Source of the DNA: Hahella chejuensis KCTC 2396
GTDB lineage: Bacteria > Pseudomonadota > Gammaproteobacteria > Pseudomonadales > Oleiphilaceae
Assembly (NCBI RefSeq): GCF_000012985.1
Contig: NC_007645.1
Location: forward strand, 4,982,581-5,046,580
Reading direction: 5' to 3'
Length of the DNA: 64,000 nucleotides
Every line of letters begins with the position of its first letter. Position 1 is the first letter of the stretch. The notes under the pieces were generated by a model, which saw only the letters and a program-made list of their open reading frames with translations, was not told the DNA's origin and did not search any database. This document shows, in pieces, positions 26,601 to 35,400 of this stretch. The position numbers were made by a program, and so were the translations under genes.

Positions 26601-27515
26601 TCAGGCGCTTTTTAAAGTTACTATTTTCTGACAGTTACAAGAAAAGTATTCACTCATAAAATCAATAAACAACCTCACTTTTTGCGGCAGGTACTCGCGA
26701 CTTTGGTACACGCAATAGATATCCAGATTCGGCGGTTGGTAATCCTTTAAAACCGTTACCAGACGCTTCTCACGCAGGGCTTCATTCACGATAAAACAAG
26801 GCAATTGCACAATGCCTTTCCCACTTTCCGCCAACTTGGCGAGAAAGATGCCGTTGTTGGATTTGAACCGTCCCCGCACATCCACGTAGCGCACCTTATC
26901 ATTTTCCAAAAAACTCCATGAGTTGCGCCGGGCCAAAGAGAAACCCATGCATTCATGGGTTCTGAGGTCATCGGGACTCTCCGGCAGGCCGTTGAGCTTC
27001 AGATATTCCGGAGAGGCGCAAGTGACCAGCGCGGTGCCGCCGATGCGGCGCGCAATCAGGCCCGGTTCAAGCTCGTGGGCGATGCGGATGGAAAGGTCGA
27101 ACGCCTCTTCCACCAGATCCACGCGGCGATCCGCCAGCTCCATATCCACTTCAATGCTGGGATAAGTAGACATGAACTCCGCGATGACCGGCTCCAGATG
27201 CAATAAAGAAAACGCCATCGGCGCGCTTAGACGCAAAACGCCTTTGGGGCATTGGGTTTGTTGGGAAAGATCGGATTCCGCTTCATCCAAGAGAGAGAAT
27301 ACATTTCGACAGGCTTCCAGAAAGCGCTCTCCGGACTCAGTAAGGCTTAACCGGCGCGTCGTACGATGCAGCAGTTTCGCGCCCAGACTATCTTCCAGTC
27401 CCGACACCAATCGCGTCAGCACGGGCCGGGACAAATCAAGAATGTCCGCCGCTTTCGCGAAGCTGCCATGATCAACGGTGGCGACGAACGCACGCATTGC
27501 CTGAATTCTATCCAT
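26601..27515 (-). CDS. LysR family transcriptional regulator
   Basis: 304 residues. Winged helix at the N-terminus (MDRIQAMRAFVATVDHGSFAKAADILDLSRPVLTRLVSGLEDSLGA has the standard helix-turn-helix) and the effector domain of the CrgA/DmlR-like branch (GVLRLSAPMAF, DLSIRIA, ECMGFSLARRNSW). It lies 4 bases upstream of rnz in the same direction, an odd pairing with no obvious regulatory logic. Its divergent neighbour is the small secreted protein gene at 27650, a possible target. Confidence 0.9.
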   Translation of the reverse strand: MDRIQAMRAFVATVDHGSFAKAADILDLSRPVLTRLVSGLEDSLGAKLLHRTTRRLSLTESGERFLEACRNVFSLLDEAESDLSQQTQCPKGVLRLSAPMAFSLLHLEPVIAEFMSTYPSIEVDMELADRRVDLVEEAFDLSIRIAHELEPGLIARRIGGTALVTCASPEYLKLNGLPESPDDLRTHECMGFSLARRNSWSFLENDKVRYVDVRGRFKSNNGIFLAKLAESGKGIVQLPCFIVNEALREKRLVTVLKDYQPPNLDIYCVYQSREYLPQKVRLFIDFMSEYFSCNCQKIVTLKSA

Positions 27516-27649
27516 CCGGATTTCCCCCTTAGTATTGTTTCGTTTTTAGAAACAATTAATTTCAGAAAGGCGAGTTTATTCCGGTCAATGGTATCTATAA
27601 AGTAGCCATCACACAACGATTGAAGTCAAAACCTAGAGGAGAATCTCAA

Positions 27650-27916
27650 ATGAAAACTTCAAAACTTTTTTCAGTAGTAGCTGCTTTATCTCTTTCCGCA
27701 ATGGCTGGCGCAGCAAGCGCTGAATCCCTGGCGGATCGCCGCGCTGAAAGCGTTCAGGACGTCCCCACCCCTAACGCTCACTACAGCGGAGACTACCGCT
27801 TTGAGCAGGGCAAGCGGATTCCGGTGGTTAAGTCTACGGACGACAAGAAAGTGATCGACGGTCAGTACACCGGCACAGTGAAGTACATCCGCGGTGAAGT
27901 GGTCGAAGAGTCTTGA
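27650..27916 (+). CDS. Small secreted protein of unknown function
   Basis: 88 residues: Sec signal peptide (KLFSVVAALSLSAMAGAASA) and a short polar mature part of about 66 residues with no cysteines (YSGDYRFEQGKRIPVVKSTDD). GAGGAGAATCTCAA precedes the ATG at 27650. A family is not recognised. Divergent from the LysR/rnz pair. A small hairpin (TGGCCGC/GCGGCCA, 27970-27989) follows about 55 bases after its stop. Confidence 0.7.
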   Translation: MKTSKLFSVVAALSLSAMAGAASAESLADRRAESVQDVPTPNAHYSGDYRFEQGKRIPVVKSTDDKKVIDGQYTGTVKYIRGEVVEES

Positions 27917-28163
27917 GAAGCGGAAGGATAAAGTCGTCGGCGGATAACCGCCATCACGGATGACGCGTATGGCCGCCCCACAGCGGCCAGGCAAGGAGCG
28001 AAATCAGGGCGAGGACCGACTCAAAAACGGGCTCCCGTCCCTGAACCGTCGGCAGCGATATTCCTTCTCTCCCAATAGGAATATCGCATCCTTTCTTCTC
28101 TCGACGCTTTTAAGCGCTTGAAGTCCCGACCCGATTACATCCACTAAACCAGTAAATTGAAGC

Positions 28164-28700
28164 TCAGGACGACTCGTCCGAGCCAACGATCTCCGCATAC
28201 GCTTTTCGCGTCGCGTCTTCAACCTGGCCGTCAAAACAAGCGAAAATCACTTGCTCGACCTGGGGATTGTACTGCAGCCCTGCCGCCACCTCCCTCATTG
28301 CAATTTGGCAAGCCCTGGCGAGAGGAAAACGATATACACCGCAACTGATGGCGGGAAACGCCATAGAGGTGACGGCATATTGCTGCGCCAGACGAAAGCA
28401 CTCCTGATAACAGGACGCCAGCAGCGCGTCTTCATTTGCGTCGCCGCCGCGCCAGACCGGTCCGACAGCATGAAATACCCATTGCGCCGGCAGGTTATAT
28501 GCTTTGGTGGCTTTGGCGTATCCCGTTTCGCAGCGTCCCAAGGTGCGGCATTCCTGCAACAACCCCGGCCCCGCTGCGCGATGAATGGCGCCATCCACCC
28601 CACCACCACCGCACAGAGCGCTATTCGCCGCGTTGACAATAGCGTCAACCTGCAATCGGGTGATGTCTCCGCGAAGGATATCGATTCGGTCCCGCAACAT
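28164..28700 (-). CDS. Macro-domain O-acetyl-ADP-ribose deacetylase, YmdB-like
   Basis: 178 residues covering a single macro domain. The ADP-ribose-binding signature VDAIVNAANSALCGGGGVDGAIHRAAG and the PAISCGVYRFP loop are those of the YmdB/MacroD class, which hydrolyses O-acetyl-ADP-ribose and ADP-ribosyl carboxylates in the cytoplasm. Normal length. It is transcribed in the same direction as the VOC and Gfo/Idh genes upstream, with 48 bases to the former, but a functional link is not evident. Confidence 0.92.
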   Translation of the reverse strand: MLRDRIDILRGDITRLQVDAIVNAANSALCGGGGVDGAIHRAAGPGLLQECRTLGRCETGYAKATKAYNLPAQWVFHAVGPVWRGGDANEDALLASCYQECFRLAQQYAVTSMAFPAISCGVYRFPLARACQIAMREVAAGLQYNPQVEQVIFACFDGQVEDATRKAYAEIVGSDESS

Positions 28701-28748
28701 CGTTGTCGTCTCCCTTTTCTAATCGCCTGCTCGGTTCTGAAGGCGGGT

Positions 28749-29159
28749 TTAGACTGACCTTTCCGCAGCCTGCGGAAATTCACCGACAAAATTTAATTCA
28801 ACACCCAAGCCGGATGGATCGCGCAAAAAGATCTGTGTTTGCCCCAGTCCGGGAACAACCTCAACCGAGTGGCTCAGGCAATGTTCCGCGAGCCGCCGCA
28901 AGGTCTCCGGCAAACCGCGACAACGCAGCGCCACATGATCCAGATACCCCGTCGTCGGACTATCGCTGCCTGCGGTTTCTGAGGCCGTCAGATGCAGAAT
29001 CGGCGCTTCGCCCGCATACAACCAGAAACCTTGACGCCGAAACCCGGAGGGGCGCGGCCCTTGTCGCAATGCCAGCACATGCAGATAAAAGTCGCGCACG
29101 TTCTCCAAAAGGGCCAGCGGCGCCGTGATGTTGATATGGTCCAGTCCCGTTACTTCCAT
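28749..29159 (-). CDS. VOC family (glyoxalase-like) protein
   Basis: 136 residues with two beta-alpha-beta-beta-beta halves of the vicinal oxygen chelate fold: GLDHINITAP at the start supplies the first metal His, LDHVALRC the second, and FLRDPSGLGVELNF the Glu. Members include glyoxalases, dioxygenases and antibiotic-binding proteins; the substrate is not predictable from this sequence. It starts 15 bases after the stop of the Gfo/Idh gene, so co-transcription is likely. Confidence 0.85.
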   Translation of the reverse strand: MEVTGLDHINITAPLALLENVRDFYLHVLALRQGPRPSGFRRQGFWLYAGEAPILHLTASETAGSDSPTTGYLDHVALRCRGLPETLRRLAEHCLSHSVEVVPGLGQTQIFLRDPSGLGVELNFVGEFPQAAERSV

Positions 29160-29174
29160 GAAATATCCTTGATT

Positions 29175-30206
29175 TTATTCCGCGAATGCAATGCGCCTTC
29201 CTTCGTCGCTGCTTTGCTGCGCCAGTTCGATGATGCGGATAACCTGCATCGCCTGCTCTGGCGGTACGGGATTATCCGCTTCACCGCGAATCGCCATCGC
29301 CAGTTGCCGGTAGAAAAGCTTGTAATCTCCGGCTTGAGTCGCCTGCGCCTGAGAACCTTCCGCGTCCGTCACCAAACCATGACAATGCCCCGGCTCCAGC
29401 CCCCAGTTAGCGCTGTCTGGAGTCTGTCCATCGCGCAGCGCATCCTCCTGCGGGTCCAACCCGTGCTTAATATAGCTGGCGCGGTCGCCATGCACTTGAA
29501 AGCGAGGTCCGGGCTGGGCCGTCAATGCGCTACCGTGCAGAATCACCTGAAGCGGCGCGTAATCCAGCACTACATGGAAGTAATCCACCGCTTCCGCGCC
29601 AGGGCGCTGTTTCAGAACTTGCGCCGTCACGGCTTTCGGCGGGCCGAACAAACACAGCGCCTGATCAATCAGGTGAGATCCCAGATCATACAGCGAGCCG
29701 CTGCCCGCTCCGGGCTTTTCGCGCCAACGATCCCGCACTTGGGGACGAAAACGGTCAAAATGGCTCTCAAAATGGTAGAGATCGCCCAGTCGACCACTCT
29801 CCAACAAGGCCTTTACGGTTAAAAAGTCTCCATCCCAGCGGCGATTGTGATACACGCTGAGAACAAGATTACGTTGCGCCGCCAGTTCGCATAACGCCCT
29901 GGCCTGTTCGGACTCAGGCGTGAACGGCTTTTCCACCAGCGCATGCACGCCAGCCTCCAGCGCTTGTCGCGCCAGCGGATAATGCTCAACGTTAGGCGCC
30001 GTGATGACGACCAGATCAATATCCTGTTGCAGCAATTCCGTCATTGTGCGGCAATGCGCCGCTTCCGGCGTCAATGACTGCGCCAGTTCCTCACGCTGGG
30101 TCAATACGGCGCTGACTTCAAATTCAGGCAGGGCTTTAAGAAAGGGAAGGTGAAAGGTCTGGCCGGAAAATCCCAGGCCAATCAAGGCGGTTCGTAGCGG
30201 ACGCAT
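29175..30206 (-). CDS. Gfo/Idh/MocA family oxidoreductase
   Basis: 343 residues. N-terminal Rossmann fold (RTALIGLGFSGQTFHLPFL) for NAD(P), EKPF at the strand carrying the conserved lysine, and the C-terminal alpha/beta domain with GSLYDLGSHLIDQAL. These enzymes oxidise or reduce sugar-type substrates; the branch resembles E. coli YdgJ/YhhX-type proteins. ATG 30206 is preferred over the frame to 30221, because GGAGAGGACA directly precedes it. Operon with the VOC and perhaps macro-domain genes. Confidence 0.88.
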   Translation of the reverse strand: MRPLRTALIGLGFSGQTFHLPFLKALPEFEVSAVLTQREELAQSLTPEAAHCRTMTELLQQDIDLVVITAPNVEHYPLARQALEAGVHALVEKPFTPESEQARALCELAAQRNLVLSVYHNRRWDGDFLTVKALLESGRLGDLYHFESHFDRFRPQVRDRWREKPGAGSGSLYDLGSHLIDQALCLFGPPKAVTAQVLKQRPGAEAVDYFHVVLDYAPLQVILHGSALTAQPGPRFQVHGDRASYIKHGLDPQEDALRDGQTPDSANWGLEPGHCHGLVTDAEGSQAQATQAGDYKLFYRQLAMAIRGEADNPVPPEQAMQVIRIIELAQQSSDEGRRIAFAE

Positions 30207-30302
30207 TGTCCTCTCCATCAACTTCGGCTAAAACCGCTTTATACTGCAGGCGACAGTCCTTTGTCACCTTAACGCAGAGTAACGGCCGCTGGCGGCGTCG
30301 CA

Positions 30303-32330
30303 TTAAGTACGGAAACGTCCCACCAGCGTCTTCAGGCCGCCGGCCATATTTTCCAGCTCACGGGCTGCGGTAGCTACATCCTGCACCGCGCGATTGTTGG
30401 TTTCCGTCATGGTGGCGATCTGCTCCACATTGCGCGCCACATCGGTACTGGCCTGAGCCTGTTCTCGCAGCATGAGAGAGATATCGCTGAATACGTCCAT
30501 GACCTGTTTGGCGCTGTTGCGAATGCCATGAATGGAGCTTCCGGCCTGTCCCGCCAAGGTAGCCCCCTGCTCTACTTGCTCCACGCCCCTGCTCATGGTT
30601 TCCACCGCCTCCAGCGAGCCTTCCTGAATCTTGGCGATAGTCGAGGTGATTTCCCGCGCCGACTCGGTGGTGCGCGCCGCCAGACTGCGTACTTCATCCG
30701 CCACCACGGCGAAGCCGCGCCCTTGCTCGCCAGCCCGTGCGGCCTCAATAGCCGCATTCAACGCCAATAGATTGGTCTGTCCAGCGATGGTTTCTATCAC
30801 CATGATGATGGAAGAGATTTGTTCGGATAACTCTCCCAATGCGCCGATAGTTTCAGAAGACGCTTTCACTGTCGTGGAGATACGCTGCATCTCCTCTCCC
30901 GCCCGCTCGATCACCACCGCGCCGTCTTCCGCCGTATGGAATGACTCCGATGACAGGCGCTGCGCTTCGTCGGCGTTTTCCGACAGTCTGTCAATGCTGA
31001 CCGTCAGCTCTTCAATCGTCGACGCCATGGACGAAGCCGCCTGACTTTGTTGCGTTGAACCCGCCGCCACTTGCTTACTGGCGTCAGATAACTGATACGA
31101 AGCCGAAGCCAGATCCGTTGCGGTGGAGGCGATATCCTTAACAATATCGCGCATATGCCGGTGCATGATGTTAAGCGCCTTTTGCAGTCTGCCGGCCTCA
31201 TCCTCTCGATTGACTTCGATATCACGGGAGTAGTCGCCTTGCGCCATTTCCTCCATCCAGAATACAGCCTCTTCAAGCGGCTTGCCGACCATGCGCTTGG
31301 TGGCGAACCAGATGACGAAGGACAAGATCGCGACTATCAATACAGTGGTCAGGATCATGACGTTCAGCAGCCAGTCGCTGGTGGCGGAAATTTCGTTCAT
31401 GGGCATCGCTGCGGCGACAACCCAGCGCAGCTCGGGCGCTTCCTGGAAAAACGCCAGATAAGAGCGTTGCGCGCCACTGGCGTCTTGGGTTGTGAAGGTA
31501 ACCTCTCCGTTATGATTCTGTAGCATCGCGGAGACCGCCTGCCCAAGCCCGTCCTGCCCTACGACGTTTTTGCCTTCCAGTGAAGGGTGCAGCAAGAAGG
31601 TTCCACGGGCTTCGCCTTTATCGGCGTTGATGACGAAGAGTAGCCCTTCCTCTCCAATTTTCTGCGAACCGAGTTGCCGCTTCAGATTGGCCAGAGAACT
31701 GGAGAACTCTATGCCAATGTAACGGATGCCGACGACCTCGCCGCGGCTATTTTTAATCGGCGTATAGTTGGTAATAAAATCGCGCCCGAACAACGTTACC
31801 TTGCCAGTGTAGGCCTCGCCGCGCAGGTTCTTTTCATAGGCGGGGGATGAATGACTCAGCAGTGTGCCGATGGCGCGAGAACCGTCCTCCTTCTTCACGG
31901 AAGTCACCAGACGCACAAAATCATCGTCCCGCCGCACAAAGATAGTCGCATTGCCGCCGGTGGCGCTGGCGAAATTATCAACGGCCGTATAGTTACCGGC
32001 CAACGGGGTGTCGCCGGAGTACATCTGAAACACGCTTTGCCCCGCAACATCCACTTTCTCCCCGGCGCTGATACTAAACTCGCCGGGGAAGGTAAGACCA
32101 AATACTTCCGAAAGGCGTACAGCCTCGTTATCCAACTCTTCACTGTATGCTTTGGCCGCCATGTGAGCGGCTCCAACCAGGTGTTGTAAGTCTGAGCGGG
32201 TGAGTTGGGTGACGGTTTTGTCAACCGAGTGAATCAGGAAAAAGGAAGCCACACCTAGCACCACCGCAATGCACAATGCCACCACGCTGGAAAGGCGTAC
32301 TGCTATAGACCGTCTGAACATGGCGTCCAC
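30303..32330 (-). CDS. Methyl-accepting chemotaxis protein with periplasmic Cache sensor
   Basis: 675 residues. TM1 (about 12-32), a periplasmic Cache_3/Cache_2-type domain ([13 protein letters not shown] ... [36 protein letters not shown], and [10 protein letters not shown]), TM2 near 320-345, HAMP ([23 protein letters not shown]), then the signalling coiled coil with the [19 protein letters not shown] and [15 protein letters not shown] tip. Cache domains sense small extracellular metabolites such as organic acids or amino acids. It is the only complete gene of its direction before the pseudogene at 32615. No pentapeptide tether is seen at the C-terminus. Confidence 0.9.
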   Translation of the reverse strand: MDAMFRRSIAVRLSSVVALCIAVVLGVASFFLIHSVDKTVTQLTRSDLQHLVGAAHMAAKAYSEELDNEAVRLSEVFGLTFPGEFSISAGEKVDVAGQSVFQMYSGDTPLAGNYTAVDNFASATGGNATIFVRRDDDFVRLVTSVKKEDGSRAIGTLLSHSSPAYEKNLRGEAYTGKVTLFGRDFITNYTPIKNSRGEVVGIRYIGIEFSSSLANLKRQLGSQKIGEEGLLFVINADKGEARGTFLLHPSLEGKNVVGQDGLGQAVSAMLQNHNGEVTFTTQDASGAQRSYLAFFQEAPELRWVVAAAMPMNEISATSDWLLNVMILTTVLIVAILSFVIWFATKRMVGKPLEEAVFWMEEMAQGDYSRDIEVNREDEAGRLQKALNIMHRHMRDIVKDIASTATDLASASYQLSDASKQVAAGSTQQSQAASSMASTIEELTVSIDRLSENADEAQRLSSESFHTAEDGAVVIERAGEEMQRISTTVKASSETIGALGELSEQISSIIMVIETIAGQTNLLALNAAIEAARAGEQGRGFAVVADEVRSLAARTTESAREITSTIAKIQEGSLEAVETMSRGVEQVEQGATLAGQAGSSIHGIRNSAKQVMDVFSDISLMLREQAQASTDVARNVEQIATMTETNNRAVQDVATAARELENMAGGLKTLVGRFRT

Positions 32331-32614
32331 CTCGAATTTTCTCAGGCGTATTCATCAGGCTGTCCGCAGGTCCTTCTGCTTTGGCAGATCAGAATCCAGC
32401 AGGACACGCTTGGGTTCGGAAGGGATACTATTTACTTACTACTGTTTAAGCGGTGTGAATTCCTTTTTATGGGGAATTGACCGTCTTGTCCTTATAACGT
32501 CATTCATTCTGCAAAGGCGCCGCGTTTTGTGACGCCTATCACAATTTATAGAGGCAAAGCGGAAAATTTTCGAGTTATTTTCTGTTACCTAATACGCCGC
32601 TTCGGTTTCCTTTG

Positions 32615-32832
32615 TCAGGAATTTGGTTGCAGCCGTTTGGAGAAACAGACAGACAAATCCGTATCCCGATATTTCCCATAAACCTCAGCAATGACATACC
32701 CATGTTTACGGTAGCATGCGATCGCCCGTCGTCGCCGGTCAGATGTCGCAGCGCCTGCGACAACTCTCCCACCAGCATCACCGCCATAGGGTCTCGCGGC
32801 GAACAAAACCAAATGTCCTCAACAGCAGTCAT
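32615..32832 (-). pseudogene. GNAT acetyltransferase remnant with internal deletion and frameshift
   Basis: The intact start (ATG 32832, GGGAG upstream) encodes a typical GNAT N-terminus (SPRDPMAVMLVGELSQALRH, then LTGDDGRS), but about 30 codons later the sequence jumps into the C-terminal end of the same kind of protein (AIACYRKHGYVIAEVYGKYRDT, stop at 32615) in another frame. The acetyl-CoA-binding core, probably some 80-100 codons, is missing. The join lies near GGGCGATCGCATGC (about 32711-32725). Without the deletion it would be a normal 150-160-residue enzyme. Confidence 0.75.
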
Positions 32833-32944
32833 CTACACTCCCTGACTTCCCGATGACATATAAGAAAACGAGCGTAGCACATCTTCGTCTACGCTCGTTG
32901 TTCCTTTTATTCTACTAAGGCTGGTTATTCCAAAAGGTTAGGTT

Positions 32945-33094
32945 TTATTAACATGGCAATGATATTGACATGTTAATAGTCAGGCGCATGGATGCGCCTG
33001 CGAGGCGGCTAGCCGCGGGAGACAGGGCCTGACATGCGCAGGCCCTGGCGTTGCAGCCAAATAGAAGGAAGCTATTTGGCTGCCTGATTAATAG
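32945..33094 (+). repeat. Multi-hairpin intergenic repeat, copy 4 (compensatory variant)
   Basis: A 150-bp copy with all hairpins. Its last stem reads CAGCCAAATAG / CTATTTGGCTG, where both partners of one base pair have changed (A-T to C-G) relative to the other copies, while the loop AAGGAAG is unchanged. It lies between the GNAT pseudogene and the 3' end of the PEBP-type gene. Confidence 0.95.
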
Positions 33095-33105
33095 CAGGAA
33101 ACGTT

Positions 33106-33651
33106 CTAACGCTGATAGGTCGCCTCAATCACCGCTCTGTCCAACATATTGGCGTGAATATAATAGCCAACCAGCGCGTTGGAGCTATCCGAGGGCAAAT
33201 CAATTTTTTCCACGCCCAGCGCATATACCTTAAATTGATAACGATGAGGCTTGTCGCCCGCTGGAGGGCAGGCGCCGCCGAATGCAGCGGAACCGTAGTC
33301 CGTCTCAACCTGCAGTGCGCCCTTGGGAAGAGCGGTTGAATTCTCCACGCCTGCATTGCGTTCCAGCTTATTGACGCCGGCGGGAACATTGATTACTTGC
33401 CAGTGCCACCAGCCGCTGCCAGTGGGCGCGTCCGGATCATAGGCGGTGATAGCAAAACTCTTGGTTCCCTCTGGCGCTCCTCGCCACTCCAGCGCTGGCG
33501 ACTGATTTCCTCCGTCGCAACCAAAGCCTTTATATTCCTGCTGCTTCGATAGCTTGCCGCCGTCCGCCACATCCGGGCTGGACAGAGTCATCTCCGCATG
33601 AGACACGCTGGCTGCTAACAGCCCCAACAATGCCGCCGTGGTCGTTTTCAT
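33106..33651 (-). CDS. YbhB/YbcL family PEBP-like protein, exported
   Basis: 181 residues. Sec signal peptide (TTTAALLGLLAASVSHA), then a phosphatidylethanolamine-binding-protein fold: LEWRGAPEGTKSFAITAYDPDAP with the following GSGWWHW, and GGACPPAGDKPHRYQFKVYAL forming the conserved anion-binding pocket. E. coli YbhB and YbcL are the models; the physiological ligand in bacteria is unclear. AAGGAGACGGCC precedes ATG 33651; upstream in-frame codons to 33738 are not needed. Confidence 0.9.
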   Translation of the reverse strand: MKTTTAALLGLLAASVSHAEMTLSSPDVADGGKLSKQQEYKGFGCDGGNQSPALEWRGAPEGTKSFAITAYDPDAPTGSGWWHWQVINVPAGVNKLERNAGVENSTALPKGALQVETDYGSAAFGGACPPAGDKPHRYQFKVYALGVEKIDLPSDSSNALVGYYIHANMLDRAVIEATYQR

Positions 33652-34146
33652 GGCCGTCTCCTTATAGTCAGACTGAGTTAAATAACAGGCTTTCAATCTA
33701 CCCAAAAGAGCCCTCCGGCGTTCGCCTGAAAACGTCAAAAGTTCGCCTGATGCGTTCAGTTTTGTTTTTGCGCCCTTGTGTGATTACTGGTTGCGTTTTA
33801 TTGAAATTCGCCAGTCAGGCGCTTCAGGCCCGCAAGCATTTTCCACTTAAAATTCCTGGCAATCGCCTTTAGCGTCAGGGGAATGCCTTCCGTCACACCG
33901 TCTCAACGCTTACTCGCCTCTTATACAAATCGTTTCATTTCGCGCTGTAATCGCATTGTTTTCTCACAGTAATAACGCATCACACCAGGGGCGTCGCAAT
34001 TCGTTACGGTTTTCAAATTGTTCAGGCGCCGGATATTACGGACAGTAGCCTTACCTCCACGGAGGTTCTAACGCTTCATTGACGCGCCCGAAGCCTCGGT
34101 TTCAGAGCGACGCAATGTTCTCAATACAGTCAAAAGGAGATGGATC
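33652..34146. other. Long intergenic region between divergent genes
   Basis: About 495 bp. It has a twice-repeated GTTCGCCTGA (about 33719 and 33743) close to the PEBP start and, near 34051-34062, CCTCC-ac-GGAGG. The leader of the diiron-enzyme candidate ends with AAAAGGAG before its ATG. No small gene or RNA family recognised. Its length suggests more regulation than usual here. Confidence 0.45.
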
Positions 34147-34932
34147 ATGACTGAACAGACCGTATATGAAGTGGTTGATCAAGGAAAAATGGATGCGCTG
34201 AGAAAACGGCATGCCTGGCTGGTGGAGCCCATCTACCGCGCCAGCGACCATATCACCCGGCTGCCTTTCTTCACCTGGGTGCGAAACCTTAACGACGCCA
34301 GACAATTCAAACCTGTGGCGGAGCAACTGTACTATCATTCCGCCACCTTCCCCAAAGTGCTCGGGCTGATGCTCGGAATGACGTCTTTACGCAATAACCC
34401 GATGATGCCGTTTTACGCCAAACATGCTTTCGGCGAGGCGGATCATCATATGCTGCTGCGCGACTGGATGTTGCAGCATGGGCTTATCCGCAACGCTTCC
34501 GAGCTGGATAACGTCATCACCAGTCTATACACCAACGCCTGCGTCAATATGGCCTACCAACTGGCGATCGAACAGGACCAGGAGAAATGGCTGGTCGCCA
34601 TTAATAGCGGCATCGAGCGCTGCTCCAATGATTTCTTCAAGGTCGTGGCGCCTAAAATGTACGAGCTGAACGCCGGCCATTGTTACTTCGATATCCATGT
34701 GGAAGCGGACGAACACCACTCCATCATGGGTCTGGAATATCTGACGTCGTTTCCGGAAGACTGCGATCCCACCGACTCACATCGCGCGAAGGTCCTGCTG
34801 CGCAAAGCGCTGGAAGGCGTCTCGCTGTGGGGAGCGATGCTGCACTCGTGGATTGGCGTGGACTACCTGCCCCGTTTCGATGACGAAGGAGAATTGATCA
34901 ATCCACCCGGGTCACAATTCAGGCTGCAATAA
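34147..34932 (+). CDS. Haem-oxygenase-like (HDO/PqqC-type) iron-containing redox enzyme candidate
   Basis: 261 residues, all-helical. Histidine/glutamate clusters at KHAFGEADHHMLLRDW and DIHVEADEHHS are spaced like the metal ligands of haem-oxygenase-like diiron oxidases (the group with UndA, SznF and Chlamydia CADD), and resemble the iron-containing redox enzyme family. Such enzymes oxygenate fatty acids, amino acids or arginine derivatives. Substrate unknown. GGAG is eight bases before the ATG. Monocistronic, with a long upstream region and no biosynthetic partner adjacent. Confidence 0.75.
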   Translation: MTEQTVYEVVDQGKMDALRKRHAWLVEPIYRASDHITRLPFFTWVRNLNDARQFKPVAEQLYYHSATFPKVLGLMLGMTSLRNNPMMPFYAKHAFGEADHHMLLRDWMLQHGLIRNASELDNVITSLYTNACVNMAYQLAIEQDQEKWLVAINSGIERCSNDFFKVVAPKMYELNAGHCYFDIHVEADEHHSIMGLEYLTSFPEDCDPTDSHRAKVLLRKALEGVSLWGAMLHSWIGVDYLPRFDDEGELINPPGSQFRLQ

Positions 34933-35013
34933 CAGGCAAGCCGGGGGCTTTAACTTCAAATCGGAACAGACGCATTCAGGACAGGAGGAATAATCTGAAC
35001 AGCCAGGAAGGCC

Positions 35014-35035
35014 GGGGGCAAAAGGAGCCGCCCCC
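35014..35035. other. GC-rich hairpin between convergent genes
   Basis: GGGGGC (35014-35019) and GCCCCC (35030-35035) can pair around ten bases. No U-tract. It lies between the convergent diiron-enzyme and receiver-domain genes and may mark transcript ends. Confidence 0.4.
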
Positions 35036-35076
35036 AAAGCGCGCATGCATGATTTGCTGCTATCGCCCGCCAGTGC

Positions 35077-35400
35077 TTAGTCGACACTCACTCTCGGTCT
35101 CTTCGCCAGAGCCTGGATATTCTCCACTCCCAACTCCATCTTATTGCGGGCGGAAGAGTTTGCGGAATGCACCCGAATCAGCGGCGGATTGAAACCCCGC
35201 ATGGCTACCGCCTCTTCAATCCAGAGCACGACGTCATAACCGGTTCCCCGCTCATCGTCTCCAAGGTCGTGATCCAGACTGATCTCGACCACATCCCCGG
35301 TCTCCAGCAGCGCGATGGCTTCATCCGGCCAATAGACCCGGGTCCAGCCTGGGGGCGTTGGACGCTCATCGTCCAGATAAACTTTATATGCCTCACTCAC
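35077..35400 (-). CDS. Cyclic-phosphate-processing receiver-like (cpRR) domain protein
   Basis: 107 residues forming one receiver-like domain: YLDDERPTPPGW at the N-terminus (acidic pair), EISLDHDLGDDERGTGYDVVLWIEE, and the HSANSSARNKM motif. This pattern defines the small cpRR family, named for predicted roles with cyclic phosphates; no biochemical function is established. The start is GTG at 35400, overlapping the AraC-type gene stop as GTGA, so translation is coupled. No output domain of its own. Confidence 0.75.
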   Translation of the reverse strand: MSEAYKVYLDDERPTPPGWTRVYWPDEAIALLETGDVVEISLDHDLGDDERGTGYDVVLWIEEAVAMRGFNPPLIRVHSANSSARNKMELGVENIQALAKRPRVSVD

